Positions 16,660 to 26,538 of a DNA stretch of 64,000 nt are shown piece by piece. The translations under genes were made by a program, and so were the position numbers. Origin of the DNA: Porphyromonas sp. (GTDB taxonomy: Bacteria; Bacteroidota; Bacteroidia; Bacteroidales; Porphyromonadaceae). Where the stretch lies: NCBI RefSeq assembly GCF_030529325.1, contig NZ_JAUMXC010000002.1:19568-83567 (forward strand), written 5' to 3'. The notes under the pieces are model-generated. The model was given only the letters and a program-made list of their open reading frames with translations. It was not told the DNA's origin and did not search any database. How positions within the stretch are numbered: the first letter of the stretch is position 1; every line of letters begins with the position of its first letter.

Positions 16660-17541
16660 ATGACCAATCTGATAGATCTTTTGTTGTCCGGGGTAGTGGG
16701 GCTCGTCATGTTTGTCCTTGGGCTTTCCCTTACTCGTCAGGACTATTTGGACTTGGTGTTCCATCCCAAACCTATTTTGGTGGGTTTATTGGGTCAGATT
16801 GTCATGCTTCCTCTTGTCGTCTTTCTGTTTGTGACCTTCTTACCCATATCGAGTGCCTTTAAGGTCGGATTTATTCTCCTTTCTGCATGTCCGGGAGGCA
16901 CTACATCGGGTATCATTACGTATCTTCTTAGGGGCAATGTGGCGATGTCTCTCTCTCTTACTGTACTCAACAGTATTATTTCTTTATTCACTATACCTGC
17001 TGTGATTTCACTTGCTCTTCACTTTTTTCATATGCCGGACATGGAGGTCGTGATGCCCATGGGAGAGATGATGTCACATATATTTCTACTCACGATTGTG
17101 CCCGTGGTGCTTGGTATGATTGTACGTAAAATGAGATCACAGCTCAGTCTGAGGTTGCAAGTCCCTCTGAAGTTGGTGGTACTTTTGTTACTTGCCTTTG
17201 TCTTTGGTGTCAAGTTTTTTGCCGGAGAATCTCACGGCGGGGCAGCTTTGGAAAGGAGTGAGATGGTCATATTATTTCCACTCGCGGTGCTCTTCAATAT
17301 GGTAGGATTTGTTGCGGCCGTATTACTTTCTTCTATCACTCGTCTTGGCAAAGACCTTCGTCTCACAGCAGCTATCGAGATCGCTGTACAAAATAGTTCA
17401 CTTGCGATGCTTATCTCCGGGACTCTGCTCCAAAGTCAGGCTATGTTGAGACCTTCTCTTGTCTACGCCATGACATCATTTTGGATCACATTACTATTTG
17501 GTTTTCTTTACAAGAAAAGTGTGATGAGAGAGCTAAAATAA
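16660..17541 (+). CDS. bile acid:sodium symporter (SBF/BASS) family transporter
   Basis: 293 aa, hydrophobic throughout with about nine predicted membrane segments. The family signature region is ILLSACPGGTTSGIITYLLRGNVAMS (residues about 69-94), and a second conserved segment is AAIEIAVQNSSLAMLIS near 244-260, where the polar residues of the crossover helices bind Na+ and substrate. Family members import bile acids or other organic anions with sodium; the substrate here is unknown. The gene ends 115 bp before ftsW and is probably transcribed separately, as ftsW has its own -7-like box. Confidence 0.88.
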   Translation: MTNLIDLLLSGVVGLVMFVLGLSLTRQDYLDLVFHPKPILVGLLGQIVMLPLVVFLFVTFLPISSAFKVGFILLSACPGGTTSGIITYLLRGNVAMSLSLTVLNSIISLFTIPAVISLALHFFHMPDMEVVMPMGEMMSHIFLLTIVPVVLGMIVRKMRSQLSLRLQVPLKLVVLLLLAFVFGVKFFAGESHGGAALERSEMVILFPLAVLFNMVGFVAAVLLSSITRLGKDLRLTAAIEIAVQNSSLAMLISGTLLQSQAMLRPSLVYAMTSFWITLLFGFLYKKSVMRELK

Positions 17542-17579
17542 AGTACAGAGATTGAGCCTGTATTGATAAAAAAAGTTGT

Positions 17580-17587
17580 TACCTTTG
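17580..17587 (+). promoter_or_regulatory. candidate -7 box of ftsW-murG-murC-ftsQ
   Basis: TACCTTTG fits TAnnTTTG and lies 70 bp before the ftsW start. TTG-containing stretches upstream have non-ideal spacing (14 or 25 nt), so confidence is moderate. Confidence 0.45.
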
Positions 17588-17656
17588 TTTATCTGAGGTG
17601 GCTGTCATCTATGGTGGGTATGACAGCCTTTTTCGTAGCAAAGATAAGTTACCCTT

Positions 17657-18913
17657 ATGCATCGTTTTTTTCAGTTTATTTTCAAAGGAGACAAGACCAT
17701 TTGGTATGTCATCTTGGGATTTATGTTTATCTCCATCGTCATGGTTTTTTCCGCGACGAGCAATATCGCTTTTTTGAGCGAACAGCGAGGAAGTAGCTTT
17801 TATGGCCCGATCTTACGCCACTCATCCCATGTCTTCATGGCCTTTTTGGTGTGTCTGGTGGGGGCACGTATCCCTACACGTGTTTTTGCAGGGATGTCAA
17901 GGTTGCTCGTCCTCATTTCGATAGTGCTGCTGCTGGCCGTTTTTGTCATGGGGGTGGAGCGCAACGATGGAAAACGCTGGCTGGAGATCATGGGGATAGA
18001 GTTTCAGCCCTCTGAGATTGCGAGATTTGCTGCCATCAACTTTGCTGCATTCAGGTTTGGGAAGCCTGATCATGCAGACAAACGGACATTTATCTCCGTC
18101 ATGCTCCCTGTTGGTATTATTGTTGTACTTATCTTTATAGAGAATATATCTACGGCCCTCTTTATCTCTCTCGTTATCTTCCTGATGGGGGTGATTGCTC
18201 AAGCCAATAGACGGATGATGTTGATGACCGGACTTGGAGCACTCGTTGTCGGGACATTGGGACTCACAGTTCTACTTCTGACCCCTTCTTCCGTACTCAA
18301 GGGGAAAGGGCGTCTTGAGACCGGAAAGGCCCGCATCGAGAGATTTTTTAAGTCTACTGATGATAGCGGAGAGAAGAAACTGGACATGGAAAATAAAGAC
18401 TATCAGATTGTTCAGTCAAAAAAAGCGATGGCTCGTGGAGGCATCACCGGCGTAGGACCCGGTAATAGCGAAGCAAGATATTTCTTGCCTCAGCCATATT
18501 CGGACTTCATCTATGCAATGATTGTGGAGGAGTATGGTCTGATGGGTAGTGCTGTGGTGTTATTCTTATATATCATGCTGTTTTTTCGTATAGCCATTAT
18601 ATCGAGACGTACCAATAGCATGTATCTGAAGTTGATGCTTATGGGGATTGGTTTGGCCATTACTTTGCAAGCCTTGGTCAATATGTTGGTGGCTACCGGT
18701 GTATTCCCGGTTACGGGACAACCTTTGCCATTTATAAGTAGAGGGGGAACGTCGTACATCATAACTGCTGCTTACTTTGCTGTACTACTTTCCGTCAGCA
18801 ATGCTGCGGAGCAGGAGCGTGAACATAGGCTTGCAGAGGTAAGTGGAAATCATGTCGAGACGGATGTCGTGCCTGATTTTCAAGAGATGGAGGAAGAGGA
18901 GCAGGCTAATTAA
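17657..18913 (+). CDS. ftsW: peptidoglycan glycosyltransferase/division protein FtsW
   Basis: 418 aa SEDS-family membrane protein with about ten membrane spans. Signatures include VERNDGKRWLEIMGIEFQPSEIAR (residues about 97-120) and TGQPLPFISRGGTS (about 354-367). SEDS proteins polymerise lipid II into glycan strands at the septum. The start MHRFFQFIFKGDKTIW precedes the first membrane helix. The C-terminal tail is acidic (DFQEMEEEEQAN). murG follows after 11 bp. murD, which usually lies upstream of ftsW in Bacteroidota, is absent here, replaced by the SBF transporter. Confidence 0.95.
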   Translation: MHRFFQFIFKGDKTIWYVILGFMFISIVMVFSATSNIAFLSEQRGSSFYGPILRHSSHVFMAFLVCLVGARIPTRVFAGMSRLLVLISIVLLLAVFVMGVERNDGKRWLEIMGIEFQPSEIARFAAINFAAFRFGKPDHADKRTFISVMLPVGIIVVLIFIENISTALFISLVIFLMGVIAQANRRMMLMTGLGALVVGTLGLTVLLLTPSSVLKGKGRLETGKARIERFFKSTDDSGEKKLDMENKDYQIVQSKKAMARGGITGVGPGNSEARYFLPQPYSDFIYAMIVEEYGLMGSAVVLFLYIMLFFRIAIISRRTNSMYLKLMLMGIGLAITLQALVNMLVATGVFPVTGQPLPFISRGGTSYIITAAYFAVLLSVSNAAEQEREHRLAEVSGNHVETDVVPDFQEMEEEEQAN

Positions 18914-18924
18914 CTTTGTATACA

Positions 18925-20046
18925 ATGAGAAAGCGTAAATATATCATCAGTGGCGGAGGAACGGGGGGACATATCTTTCCGGCTCTTTCCATTGCCAACG
19001 AGATAAGGCGCCGTGATCCTCAGGCCGATATCCTTTTTGTCGGAGCCAAGGGGCGTATGGAAGAAGAGAAGGTGCCTGCTGCCGGGTACGAGATCTTTAC
19101 TTTGCCTGTCAAGGGGCTGGAGCGTAAACGGTTGCACAAAAATATAGCAATCATATACCGCCTTGTCAAGAGCCTTTTTTCTGTACGAAAGGTAATCAAG
19201 GACTTTGCTCCTGATATAGCTATAGGGGTAGGAGGGTATGCAAGCGCACCTACGCTGATCATGGCAAACCTTTTGGGTGTGCCGACTCTCGTGCAAGAGC
19301 AAAACTCATATGCCGGTGTCACCAACAAGATCGTAGGACGTCGTGCTAAGAAAGTCTGCGTGGCCTACAAGGGAATGGAGCGCTTTTTCCCGGAAGAGAG
19401 AATTATCCTGACAGGTAATCCTATACGACAATATCTCTTTGAGGTCGGTCGGCACGCTACAGAGGCTTACGAGTATTTCAAACTCAGATCAGATCGTAAG
19501 ACAATCCTTGTAATCGGAGGCAGTCTTGGAGCAAGAACCATCAATGAGAGCGTATCCAATGCATTGCAAGAGTTGAGCCGGCGTACCGATATTCAGATCA
19601 TATGGCAGACAGGTAAGGGTTATATCACTAAAGCAAGAGCCGAGCTTTCTGCATTGGGCGATTGTGATAATATTTCAGTCACGGATTTTGTGTATCGGAT
19701 GGATTTGGCTTTTTCTGTTGCCGATCTTGTCGTTTCAAGAGCCGGAGCAGGTTCTATATCAGAGTTTTGCCTGCTTGGTTTGCCCGTCATCCTTGTTCCA
19801 TCTCCCAACGTATCTGAGGATCATCAGACCAAAAATGCCATGGCTCTTGTCAATGAAGGAGCTGCCTTGATGGTCAGAGACTGTGATGCGAGGGAGCAGC
19901 TTGTGCCGTTACTTCTTGAAACAATTGGGGATCAAGACCGTCGTGAGATGTTGGCTGAAAATATCGCAAAACTGGCATTGAAAAATTCCGCCCGGCGCAT
20001 TGTTGACGAAATCGAACTTATTATATCACAAAAAGAAAATCGCTGA
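18925..20046 (+). CDS. murG: UDP-GlcNAc:lipid I N-acetylglucosaminyltransferase MurG
   Basis: 373 aa from ATG 18925; the TTG nine bases earlier is unlikely. It converts lipid I to lipid II on the inner face of the cytoplasmic membrane. The Gly-rich GGGTGGHIFPA motif is at residues 10-20, IGVGGYASAP near 93-102, and SRAGAGSISEFCLLGLPVILVPSP in the C-terminal UDP-GlcNAc-binding domain. The stop overlaps the start of murC, indicating coupled translation. Confidence 0.97.
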   Translation: MRKRKYIISGGGTGGHIFPALSIANEIRRRDPQADILFVGAKGRMEEEKVPAAGYEIFTLPVKGLERKRLHKNIAIIYRLVKSLFSVRKVIKDFAPDIAIGVGGYASAPTLIMANLLGVPTLVQEQNSYAGVTNKIVGRRAKKVCVAYKGMERFFPEERIILTGNPIRQYLFEVGRHATEAYEYFKLRSDRKTILVIGGSLGARTINESVSNALQELSRRTDIQIIWQTGKGYITKARAELSALGDCDNISVTDFVYRMDLAFSVADLVVSRAGAGSISEFCLLGLPVILVPSPNVSEDHQTKNAMALVNEGAALMVRDCDAREQLVPLLLETIGDQDRREMLAENIAKLALKNSARRIVDEIELIISQKENR

Positions 20047-20047
20047 G

Positions 20048-21460
20048 ATGAAGCAGGATATCAATATAATTGAAGGTGTTGTATCTCCTCGTTCTATATT
20101 TTTTATCGGAATAGGAGGAATAGGAATGAGTGCTATAGCCCGCTACTTCATCCACTACGGTTATACAGTGGGGGGGTATGATCGCGTCGAGACTCCCATC
20201 ACCCAAAGTCTTGTTGCTCAGGGAGCACAAGTCATTTATATAGATGATGATGCCTTGATCCCTGAAGTTTTCAAGGGGGATGATTGTCTCGTTGTGTATA
20301 CCCCGGCTATTCCTCAAGATAATAATGTTCGTCTCTATTATGAAGGCAAAGGGATTACTTTTCATAAACGTTCCGAAATACTTGGCTTCATCACAGCCGG
20401 ATCAAAGGCTCTTTGTGTAGCAGGTACGCATGGTAAAACTACGACCAGCACCCTTTTAGCGCATTTGCTTTCACAATCTCATGTCGGGGCCAACGCATTT
20501 CTTGGGGGAGTCTCACTCAATCATGACTCTAATCTGTTGCTTGATGAGCGTAGTCCTTACGTTGTCGTTGAGGCGGACGAATATGATCGTTCATTTCATC
20601 GACTCAGGCCTTTTATGTCCATCATTACATCTACCAAGCCTGATCACCTTGATATTTATGGTGATGCAGCTGCTTTTACTGAGGCCTTTGAATATTTTGC
20701 GTCTTTGACCACGGACGGTGGGCTTGTACTTATGCATGATAAGGAGACGAATATCACTCCCAAGGTGGGGCCGGGTACTCGGGTTATGCGGTATGGTTCA
20801 TTGTCTACTTCCGAATATCGGTATGATAATATTCGTTACGAGGGGGGCGAATTGTTTTTTGACTGGTATCATCCGGATGGTGTATACAAGGATATGACCA
20901 TAGGGACACCCATCGAAATCAATGTCGTCAATGCGACGGCAGCTCTTGCTGTTGCAAAGGATTGTGGATGTGCGGAGGCAGAACTGAGATCGGGCTTGAG
21001 CTCGTTCAGAGGTGTTCACAGGCGTTTTGAGCGGGTGTTGACATCCCCTCAGTATCCAATACTCCTCGATGATTATGCTCATCACCCCGAGGAGATAGAA
21101 GCCTCTTTATCTTCAATAAAGAAACTCTATCCCGATAAGGAAATAACAGTCGTCTTTCAGCCTCACTTATATAGTCGTACTGCTGACTTTCAGCGAGAGT
21201 TTGGGGAGAGTCTCAGTCAGTGTGATGATATCATCCTCCTTGATATCTATCCTGCAAGAGAATTGCCCATACCGGGCATAAGTTCGCACTCTATTCTCAA
21301 GTATATAGATAAGGAGTCAAAGTGTGTGGTTTCCAAAGCCGACCTTATCCAAGAGTTAAGTAAACATCACTTTGATGTACTTGTCATGATGGGAGCCGGC
21401 GATATAGAGTTTGAGGTGCCCAAGGTAAAAGAATATCTGATGACCAAAAAATATCAATAA
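20048..21460 (+). CDS. murC: UDP-N-acetylmuramate--L-alanine ligase
   Basis: 470 aa from ATG 20048, which directly follows the murG stop. It adds L-Ala to UDP-MurNAc using ATP in the cytoplasm. Evidence: GIGGIGMS (residues 21-28) of the N-terminal Rossmann domain, the ATP loop AGTHGKTTT (about 125-133), VVEADEYDRSF, and DDYAHHPEEIEA, a MurC-typical motif. Domain order and length are normal. Confidence 0.98.
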   Translation: MKQDINIIEGVVSPRSIFFIGIGGIGMSAIARYFIHYGYTVGGYDRVETPITQSLVAQGAQVIYIDDDALIPEVFKGDDCLVVYTPAIPQDNNVRLYYEGKGITFHKRSEILGFITAGSKALCVAGTHGKTTTSTLLAHLLSQSHVGANAFLGGVSLNHDSNLLLDERSPYVVVEADEYDRSFHRLRPFMSIITSTKPDHLDIYGDAAAFTEAFEYFASLTTDGGLVLMHDKETNITPKVGPGTRVMRYGSLSTSEYRYDNIRYEGGELFFDWYHPDGVYKDMTIGTPIEINVVNATAALAVAKDCGCAEAELRSGLSSFRGVHRRFERVLTSPQYPILLDDYAHHPEEIEASLSSIKKLYPDKEITVVFQPHLYSRTADFQREFGESLSQCDDIILLDIYPARELPIPGISSHSILKYIDKESKCVVSKADLIQELSKHHFDVLVMMGAGDIEFEVPKVKEYLMTKKYQ

Positions 21461-21465
21461 ATGGG

Positions 21466-22221
21466 ATGAAGTACTTGTATAGACTCTTGAGATTTTTGGG
21501 TGTCGTTGTGTGCTTGGCCTTGGTGGGTTACACTCTGTTTTATGCTATTCGGCAGATAAGCGATGGCAGTAAAGAACGCATCATGATTCCAAGTAAGACG
21601 ACGGTTCGAGTGTATCATGCTGATTCTGAGTATACATTTCTCTCTACCAACGATGTGCTGTCTCTTCTGCCTTTCAACGCCAAGGATACTGTTGCGCGAG
21701 AAGTGAATGCTCACAAAGTCGAGAGCCTGCTTTTGGCCAATTCTCCCTATATTTCCAAGGTGTCTGCATACATTGCTCCTATGGGGAGGGCGATGAATAT
21801 CAATATTACCGAGAGATGCCCCCTCATACGATATTACGTTGGAGGTCAGTCTTATTATATTGATGATGAAGGGTATGTTTTTGCCAATAGAGCAGGAGCT
21901 TCAGCTCATGTGCCTCTTGTGACAGGTGCTGTCACCAAAGAGATTGCTACCGGAGTACTTTTCCCTTTGGGGATCTTTCTCAAAGAGCATAAGAAATGGC
22001 GTGAGTTTATCGGAGCTATTCACGTTGTATCTGATCATGAATTGCACCTCTATCCGAGAGTAGGAGATTACATTTTTGTAATCGATGATCTTGATGACTT
22101 AGAGGACAAACTGTCCAAGATTTCGATTTTTTACCGACGCATTTTGCCAAAAGTCGGCGCTCAGAAATACAAAATAATCAATCTCTCGTATAAGGATCAG
22201 ATTGTCTGTAAACATAGGTAA
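21466..22221 (+). CDS. ftsQ: cell division protein FtsQ
   Basis: 251 aa, short N-terminal cytoplasmic part, one membrane helix (about 8-28) and a periplasmic domain. Bacteroidota FtsQ/DivIB proteins are weakly conserved, but VKVYHADSEYTFLSTNDV-like strands, MNINITERCPLIRYYVGGQSYYIDDEGYVF and VPLVTGAV fit the POTRA plus beta-domain pattern. The position after murC is also as expected. ftsA and ftsZ, the usual next genes, do not follow; a spacer with a hairpin and then an MscS gene come instead. Confidence 0.85.
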   Translation: MKYLYRLLRFLGVVVCLALVGYTLFYAIRQISDGSKERIMIPSKTTVRVYHADSEYTFLSTNDVLSLLPFNAKDTVAREVNAHKVESLLLANSPYISKVSAYIAPMGRAMNINITERCPLIRYYVGGQSYYIDDEGYVFANRAGASAHVPLVTGAVTKEIATGVLFPLGIFLKEHKKWREFIGAIHVVSDHELHLYPRVGDYIFVIDDLDDLEDKLSKISIFYRRILPKVGAQKYKIINLSYKDQIVCKHR

Positions 22222-22366
22222 CCTTTTAGCAGCGTTTTTGCAGTGTGTTCAGAGGGTGGTTGAGATATTTTAGGTGCTGTTTTTAGGCATTTTGATTTGC
22301 CTTTTGGGGCATGGGTACTCAACTCTGTATCATTAGGTGTTTATTGTTTTCTTTTTGCACCCTCTC

Positions 22367-22412
22367 AAAACACAGAAGCCCGACATACTCTATGTCGGGC
22401 TTCTGTGTTTTT
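22367..22412. terminator. 21-bp perfect hairpin terminator, possibly bidirectional
   Basis: AAAACACAGAAGCCCGACATA (22367-22387) and its exact reverse complement (22391-22411) are separated by CTC. The A-run at the left and T-run at the right would allow termination in both directions. It lies 146 bp past the ftsQ stop. Confidence 0.8.
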
Positions 22413-22482
22413 GACTTATCCTATCAGTTTTATATATCCGGCTCGACAGGAATCGGACGACTATAAGGTGTTTTCTAAATAG

Positions 22483-22547
22483 ATGTGTCTGCTTTAATCA
22501 ATTGCGGAATTTACCTTGATGTTTCAACTTGTACAATCTTTTTTCAG
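22483..22547 (+). repeat. 22-bp-phased intergenic array, locus 4 (degenerate)
   Basis: Two units of exactly 22 bp (22483-22504 starting ATGTGTCTGCTTTAATCA, and 22505-22526 containing TTTACCTTGATGTTTCA), then a recognisable tail ACTTGTACAATCTTTTTTC. Identity with other loci is lower, but phase and tail agree. Confidence 0.7.
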
Positions 22548-22699
22548 TACACATCAGTTTGAGTCGATTTAGTATTGTGCCAGGGGGATACTTGATATAT
22601 GGAGCGTGCAATATTTTTATTCTTGTTCCCCTCTGGGGAGCTATTTATCTCATCGTTTTTTCGCTATATCTACGCAGATAAACAACAAAAGTGAAGGGT

Positions 22700-23563
22700 A
22701 TGGAAGAATTTTGGAAGAAACTCAAAGATGTGATGCACTTTGTAGTATTTGATGTGCAGGGCAGTAATTTTACGGTCTTGACACTCCTCTATGTACTCAT
22801 TGCGTCCTTATTACTTGTTTGGGGGACTCGGAAGTTAAGCCTCCTTCTTGATCGCCATGTTTTAGGGAGACGTATCAGTGAGAGGGGGACTCGACTTGCG
22901 ATAGTTTCTATCATCAGGTATTGTGTACTCGTTGCCGGATTTGTGCTTATTTTTGACTCTGCAGGATTCAGTCTTGGGGCTTTCAGTTGGTTGCTTGGGG
23001 CACTTGGGGTCGGTCTCGGTTTTGGGTTGCAAAATATTACGAGCAACTTTGTTTCCGGGATTATTATCCTTTTTGAGCGTCCCATTAAGGTCGGTGACCG
23101 CATCCAAGTCGGAAATGTCTCAGGCGATGTTGTAGAGATATCTATGCGCTCCACGACGATAGTCACCAATGACAATATTTCAGTCATCATCCCCAACAAC
23201 GAGTTTATAAACGGTAATGTCACCAACTGGTCTCATAATGATAGGTTGGTTCGCTTTCATTATCCCGTCGGAGTTTCCTACAAAGAAAATCCTGCTCAGG
23301 TCAAGGAGATTGTGTTGGGGATTGCAAAGAAACACCCGGGAGTACTTCAGCATCCCGCTCCTGACTTTTGGTTTGTCGAGTATGGGGATAATTCTTTGAA
23401 GTTTGAACTGGTCGTTTGGACATCTTCATACATACAGAGGCCGATTGTCCTCAAAAGCGAATTGTACTACGAGATCTTTGGCGAGTTTGCCAAGCACGGT
23501 GTAGAGATACCTTACCCACAGAGGGATATTCATATCCGTTCGGGTCTACCGATCAAAATGTAA
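22700..23563 (+). CDS. small mechanosensitive channel MscS family
   Basis: 287 aa from ATG 22700; a GTG nine bases upstream is an alternative. It has three membrane segments, then the pore-lining helix region FSWLLGALGVGLGFGLQNITSNFVSGIIILFERPIKVGD (about 97-135), the MscS hallmark. A beta domain and a C-terminal alpha/beta domain ending in IPYPQRDIHI follow. The channel opens under membrane tension to release solutes in osmotic downshock. Length is that of basic MscS. It is monocistronic with a terminator at 23609. Confidence 0.95.
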   Translation: MEEFWKKLKDVMHFVVFDVQGSNFTVLTLLYVLIASLLLVWGTRKLSLLLDRHVLGRRISERGTRLAIVSIIRYCVLVAGFVLIFDSAGFSLGAFSWLLGALGVGLGFGLQNITSNFVSGIIILFERPIKVGDRIQVGNVSGDVVEISMRSTTIVTNDNISVIIPNNEFINGNVTNWSHNDRLVRFHYPVGVSYKENPAQVKEIVLGIAKKHPGVLQHPAPDFWFVEYGDNSLKFELVVWTSSYIQRPIVLKSELYYEIFGEFAKHGVEIPYPQRDIHIRSGLPIKM

Positions 23564-23608
23564 TACTTCTAAGTAATATCTGAGGATTTTTTAGATTCCA
23601 CGGTAGTA

Positions 23609-23649
23609 AAAGTCTGTCGTTTGGCACTGCTAAACGACAGACTTTTTAT
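23609..23649 (+). terminator. intrinsic terminator after mscS
   Basis: AAAGTCTGTCGTTT (23609-23622) pairs perfectly with AAACGACAGACTTT (23632-23645), followed by TTATTT. Confidence 0.85.
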
Positions 23650-23778
23650 TTGTCCGGCTTAAGGATTACAGTGTCATTATTTATCAAAAATATAAGTAGC
23701 AAATTAAACCTATTGATGTTTTTGGTAGTCTCCCCAATAGCAACTTCACAGAATATACTAAAACAACACCGCGTGAAT

Positions 23779-26538
23779 ATGAATCAGTCATTCACATTGC
23801 TAAGGCAACTCCTTTGGGGAGTCCTTCTTTTATTTTTATTGCCATGCCTTTTGCCGGCTCAAAATTCTGTAGACTATTACGAATTGATAGGGACAGTTTC
23901 AGATGCTGCCAATGGGGGGGAGGCTATGCCTGCCGTCACGGTTCGATTGATGAACAAAGGTGACGGAAAGCTTGTCAAAGGGACAACTACCGATGGACAA
24001 GGCGTTTTTTCACTTGGGCAACTTTCAGCAGGAGACTATCGCTTGATTATCACATTTGTAGGATACAACAACATAGAGAAGGCTCTATCTCTCTCTAAGG
24101 TGAGAAAGGTCAATCTGGGGCGTCTCAAGATGACTCCTGATGAGACTACGCTCAAGGAGTTGCAGGTGACCGGTCGTGTGAGGCCGATAGTGCTCAAGCA
24201 GGATACTGTGGAGTTTAATGCTGCAGCTTTCAAAGTGAGGGAGGGTGCCAATATCGAGGAGCTCTTAAAGAAGCTTCCCGGTGTCGAGGTAGATGCGGAT
24301 GGCAATATCTCTTATAATGGGGAAAAGATACAGAAGATAGAGGTGGATGGACGCAACTTCTTCTCCGATGACCCCAAGAAAACTACTCGTAATCTCCCCT
24401 CTCTCATGGTAGATAGAGTGCAGGTTGTGGATAAACAAAGCGATGAGTCAATCCTCACAGGTATGGATGACGGTACACGCACAAAGGTCTTGAACCTCAG
24501 TATCAAGCCTGATATGAAGAAAGGTTTTGTGGCCAACATAAACGGTGGCTACGGTACTGAACGACGCTATACCGGTGATGCGATGTTGAACTTTTTTGAT
24601 AAGCATTCTCGTTACTCTTTGCTCGGAAACTTTAACAATACCGAAGGGATCCTTTCAGGAGAAGGTGACAGAGATACACGTAGGGTAGGGTTCAACTATG
24701 AGACGTCTTTGGGCAAGACATTTGAACTCACCGCTGAGGTCGGATATGATGGTGAAAATAATGATCGATCCGGATCTGTGATGAGAGAAAATCTTCTCGG
24801 ACAACAGAAGCGTAATATCTACACGGAGGACTACCGTGATTTGACTCGAAACAATCGTCTCTCAGCTCTCTCTCGTATGGAGTGGCGTCCCGATTCGATG
24901 ACTACCATATTTTTTACTCCCGAGTTCTCCTGGTCTAGAGGTAGGACTGAGTCCACTCAGGCTTTTGAAACACGTAGTCAAGACAATGTCTTGATCAACA
25001 AGGGAGCATCTCTCAGGACAAGTAACAATGATAATATCGATGGTCAAATGTCGTTGCACCTCAGTCGTACGCTCAATTCCAGAGGGCGTCATGTTTACAT
25101 TGGCCTTGAGGGAAGCATAAATCAGACTGAAGGCTCCGGTAGCAATATCCTCACGACAGAATTTTTCCGAGAAGGAAAGCCTTCCGAAAAGATTGATCAA
25201 AGTCTGAACAACTCCAACAAGGCCGGAGGCTTTATCCTCAGATCATCTTATATCGAGCCATTGAGCAAATACTGGGCTATGCAGTTGGTTTACAGACTTG
25301 AGGCTCGCCACCGAGACAACCGGCGTGAGGCTTACAATAAAGATACAAATGGGCAGTACACGATCTTGGATGAGGTCTACACGAGAGGTTCGACAAGTAC
25401 ATTCCGTAATCATAGTGTGGGGATCAATCTAAGATATAAGGTTGATCGTTCTCACATCACCTTCGGTATAGATGCTCGTCCATCATATGCCGGCACTATC
25501 TCGACAATAGGTAATAGGGAGGTGTTCAATAAATCCCGTGTAGTTTGGAACTATGCTCCTTCGGTGAGGATCGAGTACAGGAGCAGTGATAGTATATCTT
25601 TCAATCTTAGGTACAGCGGGCGGACTTCGCATGCCTCTATGGATCAGTTGAATCCCGCTGTTGTGATCAATTCTCCTCTGAGTAAGGTCACAGGTAATCC
25701 CGATCTTTTGCCATCTTTTTCTCACTCCCTGAGGTTTATGGGTAACTACAATAGTCCCTCCAAGAGACGTACTTTCGGTATCATGGGGCGTGCCTCTCTG
25801 ACCGATAACGCCATCGTCGATCGTCGCACGATAGATCCTGAGACGGGTGCTGTCAACACGACTTTTGAAAATGTCAGTGGACTGGTCAATGTCGGGCTGG
25901 GAATGATGGCATCTCTTCCATTCGGACGCTCTCCTTGGTCTCTCTCCGCATTCGGGCGATTTGGATATGAAAGGACCAAAGCATATATCAATGATGAATT
26001 GAATACAGCAAATATCTTTACTCCCATGATTGCTCCGAAGTTGACTTGGAGAGGGCAGGATCTTTCGGTCTCTTTGGGTGCAAGGGGTGCTTGGCAGATG
26101 GCATCCAACAGTGTAGCAACCAATCTGGATCGCAGGGTCATTGACCACTCCCTCTCCAATGAAATCAATTGGAGTCTGCCTTGGAGTTTTGAACTTACTT
26201 CCAATCTCGTCTATACGCACAAATCCGGATATTCGGGTGGCTTGGACAAAGACATTTATCTATGGGATGTTTCTCTCGGAAAGAGCTTCCTGAGAGGTAA
26301 TGCGGCTACGATAGAGATTTCCGTCTTTGACATCTTGGGACAGCGAGATCCATTTTCACGAATGATTACGTCTACATCCATAACAGATAGAACTGTCAAT
26401 ACCATCGGTACGTACGGTATGCTGACATTCAAGTATCGTTTCAATAGCTTTGGTAAGGGGAATGAGCCCAAGTCCAATAGTGGCTTTTCAAGAGGTAGGC
26501 CCGGAGGAGGACATCCGAGATCTATACCTCGTAGATAG
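23779..26538 (+). CDS. outer membrane beta-barrel protein (TonB-receptor-like, OMP_b-brl_3 type)
   Basis: 919 aa from ATG 23779, which begins a signal peptide ending LLPAQ; the open frame extends upstream but without signal-like sequence. Order: carboxypeptidase-regulatory-like domain (about 25-120, GTVSDAANGGEAMPAVTVRL), a plug-like region (VEFNAAAFKVREGANIEELLKKLPGVEVDADGNI), then a long beta-barrel. The Gly/Arg/Pro-rich end (SRGRPGGGHPRS) is odd for a barrel, which usually ends in an aromatic residue. Family members are outer membrane proteins of unknown substrate. It is monocistronic, with a terminator at 26680. Confidence 0.82.
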   Translation: MNQSFTLLRQLLWGVLLLFLLPCLLPAQNSVDYYELIGTVSDAANGGEAMPAVTVRLMNKGDGKLVKGTTTDGQGVFSLGQLSAGDYRLIITFVGYNNIEKALSLSKVRKVNLGRLKMTPDETTLKELQVTGRVRPIVLKQDTVEFNAAAFKVREGANIEELLKKLPGVEVDADGNISYNGEKIQKIEVDGRNFFSDDPKKTTRNLPSLMVDRVQVVDKQSDESILTGMDDGTRTKVLNLSIKPDMKKGFVANINGGYGTERRYTGDAMLNFFDKHSRYSLLGNFNNTEGILSGEGDRDTRRVGFNYETSLGKTFELTAEVGYDGENNDRSGSVMRENLLGQQKRNIYTEDYRDLTRNNRLSALSRMEWRPDSMTTIFFTPEFSWSRGRTESTQAFETRSQDNVLINKGASLRTSNNDNIDGQMSLHLSRTLNSRGRHVYIGLEGSINQTEGSGSNILTTEFFREGKPSEKIDQSLNNSNKAGGFILRSSYIEPLSKYWAMQLVYRLEARHRDNRREAYNKDTNGQYTILDEVYTRGSTSTFRNHSVGINLRYKVDRSHITFGIDARPSYAGTISTIGNREVFNKSRVVWNYAPSVRIEYRSSDSISFNLRYSGRTSHASMDQLNPAVVINSPLSKVTGNPDLLPSFSHSLRFMGNYNSPSKRRTFGIMGRASLTDNAIVDRRTIDPETGAVNTTFENVSGLVNVGLGMMASLPFGRSPWSLSAFGRFGYERTKAYINDELNTANIFTPMIAPKLTWRGQDLSVSLGARGAWQMASNSVATNLDRRVIDHSLSNEINWSLPWSFELTSNLVYTHKSGYSGGLDKDIYLWDVSLGKSFLRGNAATIEISVFDILGQRDPFSRMITSTSITDRTVNTIGTYGMLTFKYRFNSFGKGNEPKSNSGFSRGRPGGGHPRSIPRR

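Larger units (their letters stand above)
22222..22690. other. spacer between ftsQ and MscS gene
   Basis: No gene is visible. It contains a very strong perfect hairpin (22367-22412) and the phased array at 22483-22547. No remnant of ftsA or ftsZ was recognised. Confidence 0.55.

Noticed and set aside
22222..22690. Remnant of ftsA/ftsZ after ftsQ
   Set aside because: No frame in this spacer resembles either protein; it contains only a hairpin and the degenerate array.
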